Assembly (NCBI GenBank): GCA_049301135.1
Contig: JBAQKP010000315.1
Coordinates: forward strand, 1 to 9,170
DNA length: 9,170 bases
Reading direction: 5' to 3'
Source: JAYXXU01 sp049301135
GTDB lineage: Bacteria; Pseudomonadota; Gammaproteobacteria; Pseudomonadales; Moraxellaceae
Made by a program: the position numbers and the translations under genes. The notes under the pieces are model-generated. The model did no database searches. It saw nothing but the letters and a program-made list of their open reading frames with translations, and was not told the origin of the DNA. Shown here in pieces: positions 5,680 through 9,170 of this stretch (positions are counted from its first letter, which is position 1; every line of letters starts with the position of its first letter).

Positions 5680-5722
5680 ATTCTTGCAAAAATACGACAA
5701 ACTGTCCAGCAAAAATACGACA
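5680..5722 (-). promoter_or_regulatory. abiE operon promoter with flanking direct repeats
   Basis: On the minus strand, a -35 box TGGACA (complement of 5703-5708) and a -10 box AAGAAT (complement of 5680-5685) are spaced 17 bp apart. Two exact 14-bp direct repeats, TGTCGTATTTTTGC (minus strand; 5709-5722 and 5686-5699), lie 23 bp apart. One is directly upstream of the -35 and the other fills the spacer. A repressor bound there would block RNA polymerase, as expected for AbiEi-type autoregulation. Confidence 0.55.
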
Positions 5723-5879
5723 TTCCTGATGTGGCGCGCTCCTGTTTTTCTGATACCGACCGAGTTGTGGCTCAGGCATTGCTGTTGGTTCCCAAGCAAC
5801 AGGCCACACTGTCTCATTAACAGGGTTAAACTTTCTGTAAGAGAATAGGTTTCAGAGGTGCTGCTATTACTGCACCGTT

Positions 5880-5907
5880 TGTCGCATAAGTTGTAATTTA
5901 TGCGACA
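5880..5907. other. 28-bp palindrome, candidate serine-resolvase site
   Basis: Perfect 10-bp arms TGTCGCATAA (5880-5889) and TTATGCGACA (5898-5907) surround 8 bp, for a total of 28 bp. Crossover sites of Tn3-type resolvases are 28 bp with TGTC...GACA ends, so length and termini both fit. Further TGTCG starts at 5914 and 5921 could be accessory subsites. A resolvase gene follows, but about 350 bp away, further than usual. Confidence 0.45.
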
Positions 5908-6198
5908 GCAAGTGTCGGTCTGTCGTAAGCAAGAATCTCCAAAGTACCCCCAGTGTCTTGAGCCGATTATACGGGTTATTCGGCTCATTTGGTGAGCCTA
6001 TTTATCAGATCCTCACCAACTTGGTTCTGAGCATGTAACGCTAGTCATCCCAGATTTTTTATGCAGCACACAGATTTTTTATACAAAATCAAAAAACGCC
6101 GATATTTTTAATGCGCAAGTATTTCTGTGCTGGTCTATTCCGACTGTATTTAACCGTCCGTTTTCGGACAGTCTGGCGCAGGGTGTACGTAAAGTAGC

Positions 6199-6204
6199 TA
6201 TAAT
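6199..6204 (+). promoter_or_regulatory. Candidate -10 box of the resolvase gene
   Basis: TATAAT at 6199-6204 matches the consensus exactly; no good -35 lies 16-18 bp upstream. The GTCCG-TTTT-CGGAC hairpin at 6156-6169 lies just upstream and could be a resolvase or repressor site. Confidence 0.35.
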
Positions 6205-6257
6205 TATTTTGAACATCAGTTATGATTCGTACAGCCTTTTTGGACGAAAAAACCAAC

Positions 6258-6833
6258 ATGTCGCGTGTATTTGCCTACTGTCGCGTCTCGACCGCCGACC
6301 AAGAGACCCAAAACCAAGTGATCGAAATCCAAAATGCCGGATTTGCGATTCATGCCCGCCGCATCATCGAGGAGCGGGTCAGTGGATCAGTCGCCACCAA
6401 AGAGCGTAAGGGGTTTTGTAAGCTGATCGACCGACTAGAACCGGATGATGTGTTGGTGGTGACCAAACTAGATCGCCTTGGCCGTAATGCGATGGATGTC
6501 CGCGCGACGGTGGAGCAACTGGACAAGCTCGGCGTGCGCGTCCATTGCTTAGCTTTAGGTGGTGTCGATCTGACCAGCCCAGCAGGCAAGATGACCATGC
6601 AGGTAATTGCGGCGGTCGCGGAGTTTGAACGAGATCTGTTGATTGAGCGTACCCAAGCAGGATTAGAACGGGCAAGACAGGCCGGTAAGCGTTTTGGACG
6701 GCCACCGTCACTGAGCGAAGAACAACAGACCGAGGTCAACGCACGATTAACCGCAGGGGAGAGCGTGTCAGCACTGGCACGGGCATTTAAGACCAGTCGG
6801 CAAACCATTATGCGGGTACGTGTCGAGCGGTAA
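6258..6833 (+). CDS. Small serine recombinase (resolvase/invertase family)
   Basis: The product is a 191-residue recombinase of the Tn3 resolvase/invertase family, which on plasmids resolves multimers or transposon cointegrates. The N-terminal catalytic domain starts MSRVFAYCRVSTADQ, with the nucleophile serine at 11 and an essential arginine at 9. KLDRLGR (about 76-82) and AEFERDLLIERTQAG (about 130-144) are the conserved core and E-helix signatures. The C-terminal helix-turn-helix (SVSALARAFKTSRQTIMRV) follows KRFGRPPSLS. The start at 6258 is chosen because the family begins directly with this strand; an in-frame ATG at 6222 would add 12 unrelated residues. No strong ribosome site is seen before either. 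The gene appears complete. It could serve the plasmid itself or be a relic of a Tn3-type element, pieces of whose transposase lie at 8550-8845. Confidence 0.9.
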   Translation: MSRVFAYCRVSTADQETQNQVIEIQNAGFAIHARRIIEERVSGSVATKERKGFCKLIDRLEPDDVLVVTKLDRLGRNAMDVRATVEQLDKLGVRVHCLALGGVDLTSPAGKMTMQVIAAVAEFERDLLIERTQAGLERARQAGKRFGRPPSLSEEQQTEVNARLTAGESVSALARAFKTSRQTIMRVRVER

Positions 6834-6909
6834 GCCTGCACCAACCATTGATCGTTAGCTGCATCGTTCGTACAAAACCAGTTCAGCCGAATTTTAGTGA
6901 GAGGAACTC

Positions 6910-6972
6910 AAAAACGTTCACAAAATACAGTTTCCTGATAAAAATGTTCACTGCTGCTGCGTTGGCGTGAAC
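6910..6972. repeat. Repeated GTTCAC motifs between the resolvase and fic genes
   Basis: AAAAACGTTCAC (6910-6921) and AAAAATGTTCAC (6940-6951) are direct repeats 30 bp apart. GTGAAC at 6967-6972 is an inverted copy of the second. No gene or clear terminator is visible in the 205-bp gap between the convergent resolvase and fic genes. Confidence 0.35.
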
Positions 6973-7038
6973 TAAAACGGCATGTTCAGCTGATGACATC
7001 TAACGACCGTGAATGGATGAAACAATAGCTTGCAGTCG

Positions 7039-8094
7039 TCAAGCTAAGGAATACCATACGCCACGCCCTGCACCGTGTTGCGCTAAGTGCCCCGCCTCAA
7101 CCAGTTTTTTGAGGTGGGCTTTAACTGTATTACGGTTGGCGTCAGTTAAGGTGACTGCATCGGCAACCGTCAAGCGTCCTCGCTCTTTGGTCAGCTCGAG
7201 CAGTTGTATGGAAAGTTCTGGCAACACAGAAAGCACCAACTTCTCGCGCTCAACTTTGGCTTCTAGTCGCATGACATGCGAGACAAGGGTTTGCAGAAAA
7301 AACACTACCCAAGGCTGCCAGTATGGTGCATCGGTTCGGATCGTCCCCTGTGTCTGGCGTAATGCCAAATAATATCCCTGTTTGTTTTGCTCAATAATAC
7401 TTTCAATCGAGCTGTACGGTACATAGCTGTACCCTGCTTTGAGCAGGAGTAGGGTGGTTAGCACACGAGACAGACGACCATTGCCATCTTGGAAGGGATG
7501 AATTTCCAGAAACACCACCACAAAGATTGCGATGATCAGCAGGGGATGCAAGTCCTGTTCTGTTATCCGCTCACGATACCATTCAACCAGTTCTGCCATG
7601 TATCGCGGCGTATCAAACGGGCTAGTGGTCTCAAACACAATGCCGACTTGCTCACCATGTTCATCAAAGGCGGCGACGCTGTTAGATGTGGTTTTGTAGT
7701 TGCCACGATGCCAATGATCTTTGTCACTGTGCGTCAGTAACATGCCGTGAAGCTGCTTGATGTAGTTTTCCGTGATCGGGATATGCTCCCAAGCGCTGAA
7801 AATGATTTCCATCACTTCAGCATAACCCGCGACCTCTTGCTCATCACGCGTTTCAAAAGACTTGATTTCGAGCTTGGTGAGCAACTGCTCAACCTGACGG
7901 TCACTGAGCTTGCTGCCCTCGATACGCGTTGATGAGCCAATACTCTCGATCGTGGCGACACGGCGCAATGCCTGTAAGCGTTCAGGGGCAAGTGTGCCAA
8001 GGGCACGCCAAGCCCCCTTGAACTCATCCACTCGGGTGATCAGTTTTAGGATGGCTTGCGAGACGATCAGGGTGTGTAAATTCAGCATACCCAT
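7039..8094 (-). CDS. Fic-family protein (putative AMP transferase, class II inhibitory motif)
   Basis: This 351-residue Fic-domain protein probably transfers AMP from ATP to hydroxyl groups of a target protein. The catalytic motif HPFQDGNGRLSR is complete at residues 199-210, with histidine 199 as the base. The target-binding flap region HWHRGNYKTTSNSV is at about 128-140. The N-terminal part carries the inhibitory helix motif S55-TRI-E59-G60, so the enzyme should be self-restrained, as in class II Fic proteins. A C-terminal winged helix (about 290-351, with GRLTVADAVTLTDANRNTVKAHLKKLVEAGHL) suggests DNA binding and autoregulation. No separate small antitoxin lies beside it, consistent with built-in inhibition. 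The first ATG (8092-8094) is followed two codons later by another. A tandem ATGGATATA-type repeat directly precedes it and may be the operator. The target is unknown. Confidence 0.9.
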   Translation of the reverse strand: MGMLNLHTLIVSQAILKLITRVDEFKGAWRALGTLAPERLQALRRVATIESIGSSTRIEGSKLSDRQVEQLLTKLEIKSFETRDEQEVAGYAEVMEIIFSAWEHIPITENYIKQLHGMLLTHSDKDHWHRGNYKTTSNSVAAFDEHGEQVGIVFETTSPFDTPRYMAELVEWYRERITEQDLHPLLIIAIFVVVFLEIHPFQDGNGRLSRVLTTLLLLKAGYSYVPYSSIESIIEQNKQGYYLALRQTQGTIRTDAPYWQPWVVFFLQTLVSHVMRLEAKVEREKLVLSVLPELSIQLLELTKERGRLTVADAVTLTDANRNTVKAHLKKLVEAGHLAQHGAGRGVWYSLA

Positions 8095-8125
8095 TTATAT
8101 ATCCATTTATATCCATTTGGCAAAT
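8094..8125 (-). promoter_or_regulatory. Tandem repeat and palindrome in front of fic
   Basis: On the minus strand, AAATGGATATA occurs twice in tandem and a third partial copy forms the fic start (AAATGGGTAT). Just upstream is ATTTG-G-CAAAT (8115-8125), an 11-bp palindrome. GGA in the second copy could be the ribosome site. A binding site for the Fic winged helix is possible. Confidence 0.35.
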
Positions 8126-8179
8126 CAATTTTAAAGATGCGGATAGACATCATTGTCAGGGAATCGCTGTAGGGGGTAA

Positions 8180-8380
8180 CGCCGTCAGGTGTTTATTGCC
8201 ACTCAGTCGCCGTACATGGTCAATTGTTTTGAGCTGGAAAACATGATCGTGGCACGTCTGGCCGAATACAGCTCCGCCACCTTAAACACGTTGGATCGTG
8301 CCAACTACCAACAGTGGCTAGATGATGAGTATCAACTGTCCGAGTTGTGGCTGACTGACGTGATGGGCAGTTCATCATGA
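8180..8380 (+). pseudogene. C-terminal remnant of an AAA-type ATPase
   Basis: About 66 codons remain, beginning RRQVFIATQSPYMVNCFELENMIV and ending LSELWLTDVMGSSS. The pattern QVFIATQSP followed by an acidic/hydrophobic strand is the region just after Walker B in OLD-like/AAA_21 ATPases, and the final DEYQLSELW is a common tail for these proteins. An in-frame TAA at 8177-8179 marks the break. No Walker A or Walker B segment exists upstream, where the sequence changes into the fic promoter region. A GTG at 8189 gives an open frame but would make only the tail. The stop overlaps the next gene by ATGA, so it was once the first gene of an ATPase/DUF4276 operon. Confidence 0.6.
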
Positions 8381-8550
8381 ATCAGGCATTTATCCGCGTG
8401 GGGATTGTCTGCGAAGGCGCAACTGAAACCGAGTTTGTCAAAACCTGCTTAACACCGCATCTGTTGCCATACGGCGTGCATGCCATTCCCAAAGATATGC
8501 AAGGCAATGTCAGTGTTGAGCGGACAGCACAGTTCATGCGCAACAATTAA
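8377..8550 (+). pseudogene. N-terminal remnant of a DUF4276 (TOPRIM-like) protein
   Basis: Only 57 codons remain before a TAA at 8548-8550. The start MNQAFIRVGIVCEGATETEFV carries the TOPRIM-like EG..E motif, where the glutamate is the expected metal-binding residue. It is followed by the DUF4276-typical LTPHLLPYGVHAIP and GNVSVERTAQFMRN. Complete relatives are about 200 residues, so some two thirds is lost. Homology stops at MRN, exactly where transposase-derived sequence begins. The 4-nt overlap with the ATPase remnant shows that the two formed one operon. Such ATPase/TOPRIM pairs resemble OLD-type nuclease systems and are suspected of roles in phage or plasmid conflict. This copy cannot be functional as it stands. 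Confidence 0.65.
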
Positions 8551-8850
8551 TTGGGCAGGTGGCGGCACGACTACCACAAGTCAAAATCACCGAGTTATTG
8601 CTGGAGGTTGACGAGTGGACTGAGTTTAGAGATGAGTTTACCGATATTGAAATGGGCTAGCCTGCCAAAGATCGGTCATTGTTGTTGACCGCCATTTTAT
8701 CCTCGTCAAAACGGCTTGGCCTTGCGTAAGCTAGGGTGCATCGAAAGAACACTGTTCATATTGGATTGGCTGCAAAATGTTGAGTTGAGCTGCATCGCTG
8801 CGTTCATGCTGGGTTGAACAAGGGTAATCCGAGCCCAGTATGGCCAAACC
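8550..8850 (+). pseudogene. Fragments of a Tn3-family transposase (tnpA)
   Basis: Three pieces of a Tn3-type TnpA can be read in shifting frames. The first (8550-8729) gives ARLPQVKITELLLEVDEWT, then an in-frame TAG at 8658-8660 where the family has an acidic residue, then PAKDRSLLLTAIL and a degraded LGL. The second (8749-8790) gives TLFILDWLQNVEL, and the third (8805-8845, another frame) gives HAGLNKG. In a complete TnpA of about 1000 residues, the first and second pieces are roughly 200 residues apart, so there is an internal deletion besides the stop and frameshifts. The fragment truncates the DUF4276 gene. No 38-bp terminal repeat beginning GGGG is recognisable nearby. Family assignment rests on recalled motifs and is fairly secure; exact borders are not. 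Confidence 0.72.
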
Positions 8851-9170
8851 TACTGTATTGGATAGCCTAAGAAAGCAGTAAAAAATGTTGTCATCAGATT
8901 TTTTAAAACCTGTCTGGTGGACGGGTCAATTTTTTACCCAAGATTCACATCGCGTGCTGCTAAAATTGGCAGTGTCCCAATTTACACGATACCTCAGTCA
9001 TTCAAAGAAAATAATTCACCACCGTCCACGAACCACCATCATAAAAAATTGAAATCTACACAACCCAAAATTCATCCTCAGAAATTTTGCACTGTGAAAT
9101 TTCGCAGATGCTTTGGCGTGCAGCTGAAAACTTCAACTTGTAAAATTTAAAATTCGTATGCTGACCACAC
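8851..9170. other. Noncoding end of the window
   Basis: I see no supportable gene. A 7-bp inverted repeat AAATTGG (8963-8969) / CCAATTT (8977-8983) and two direct repeats GAAATTTTGCA / GAAATTTCGCA (9081-9091, 9096-9106) are present. The sequence becomes AT-rich towards the end. The open frame at 8917-9150 begins with a non-ATG codon and has a low-complexity composition, so it is not taken as a gene. Confidence 0.45.

Larger units (their letters stand above)
5723..6257. other. Noncoding, repeat-rich region between the AbiE module and the resolvase
   Basis: I see no convincing gene. The stretch holds a GGTGC/GCACC hairpin (5857-5876), a 28-bp palindrome (5880-5907) and a pair of mutually exclusive hairpins (5959-5998). 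It also holds two copies of CAGATTTTTTAT (6051-6062, 6071-6082), a GTCCG-TTTT-CGGAC hairpin (6156-6169) and a TATAAT box (6199-6204). An open frame on the minus strand (5671-5988) runs through these palindromes and resembles no protein. Confidence 0.5.

Noticed and set aside
3654..5722. AbiE block as a transposon with TGTCG-type ends
   Set aside because: The repeats at 5686-5722 could be a right end, but no inverted counterpart is found on the left side of the block and no transposase gene is associated.
5671..5988. 105-codon minus-strand open frame
   Set aside because: It runs through the promoter repeats of abiE and the 28-bp palindrome, has a random-like, cysteine- and serine-rich composition, and ends at the abiE promoter.
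6350..6844. Long minus-strand frames opposite the resolvase
   Set aside because: They are antisense shadows of a clearly conserved recombinase gene, with serine/arginine-rich random composition.
8168..8188. GGGGG tract as a Tn3-type terminal repeat
   Set aside because: The bases following it read directly into the ATPase remnant and do not continue like a 38-bp Tn3-family end.
8917..9150. 77-codon plus-strand frame at the window end
   Set aside because: It has a non-ATG start, no ribosome site, low-complexity K/T/P/H composition, and includes the hairpin and direct repeats.

Overview
The window looks like a stretch of a gammaproteobacterial plasmid. It carries an iteron-controlled Rep_3-type initiator, a ParA/ribbon-helix-helix type partition operon and a small serine resolvase. 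The style of the initiator and resolvase and the type I-F CRISPR repeat suggest a Moraxellaceae-like host (Psychrobacter, Moraxella, Acinetobacter or relatives). That assignment is from gene style only and is tentative. It cannot be decided from the window whether the plasmid is complete: the first base lies inside a CRISPR repeat and the two ends do not join into an obvious repeat.

Layout. Positions 1-278 hold the trailer end of a type I-F-like CRISPR array with no cas genes in view, including one unit that looks internally deleted and a degenerate last repeat. Positions 350-1480 hold the partition block: promoter, parA, an overlapping small DNA-binding partner gene, and a nearly identical 31-bp AT-rich element on each side of the operon. 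Positions 1501-3270 hold the replication block on the minus strand: repB, a 58-codon gene downstream of it, and four 21-bp-phased iterons upstream with an inverted half-iteron in the rep promoter region.

Positions 3654-5722 hold an AbiE-like toxin-antitoxin module. A winged-helix gene on the plus strand converges on an AbiEi-like antitoxin / AbiEii nucleotidyltransferase pair on the minus strand, and both outer 5' ends carry the same short palindromic motif. Positions 5800-6833 hold a noncoding stretch with a 28-bp resolvase-site-like palindrome, followed by the resolvase gene. Positions 7039-8094 hold a class II-type Fic protein on the minus strand.

Positions 8180-8850 are a graveyard. They hold the last ~66 codons of an AAA-type ATPase, the first 57 codons of a DUF4276 (TOPRIM-like) partner, and broken pieces of a Tn3-family transposase that cut the DUF4276 gene short. 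The last 320 bases hold no gene that I can support.

Taken together, the maintenance genes (rep, par, resolvase) are interleaved with conflict and stability genes (CRISPR array, AbiE, Fic, and a dead ATPase/TOPRIM pair). The parts most worth a second look are the cas-less plasmid CRISPR array with its abnormal unit, the duplicated element flanking the par operon, the shared palindrome bracketing the AbiE/winged-helix module, and the Tn3 scar through the ATPase/DUF4276 pair.
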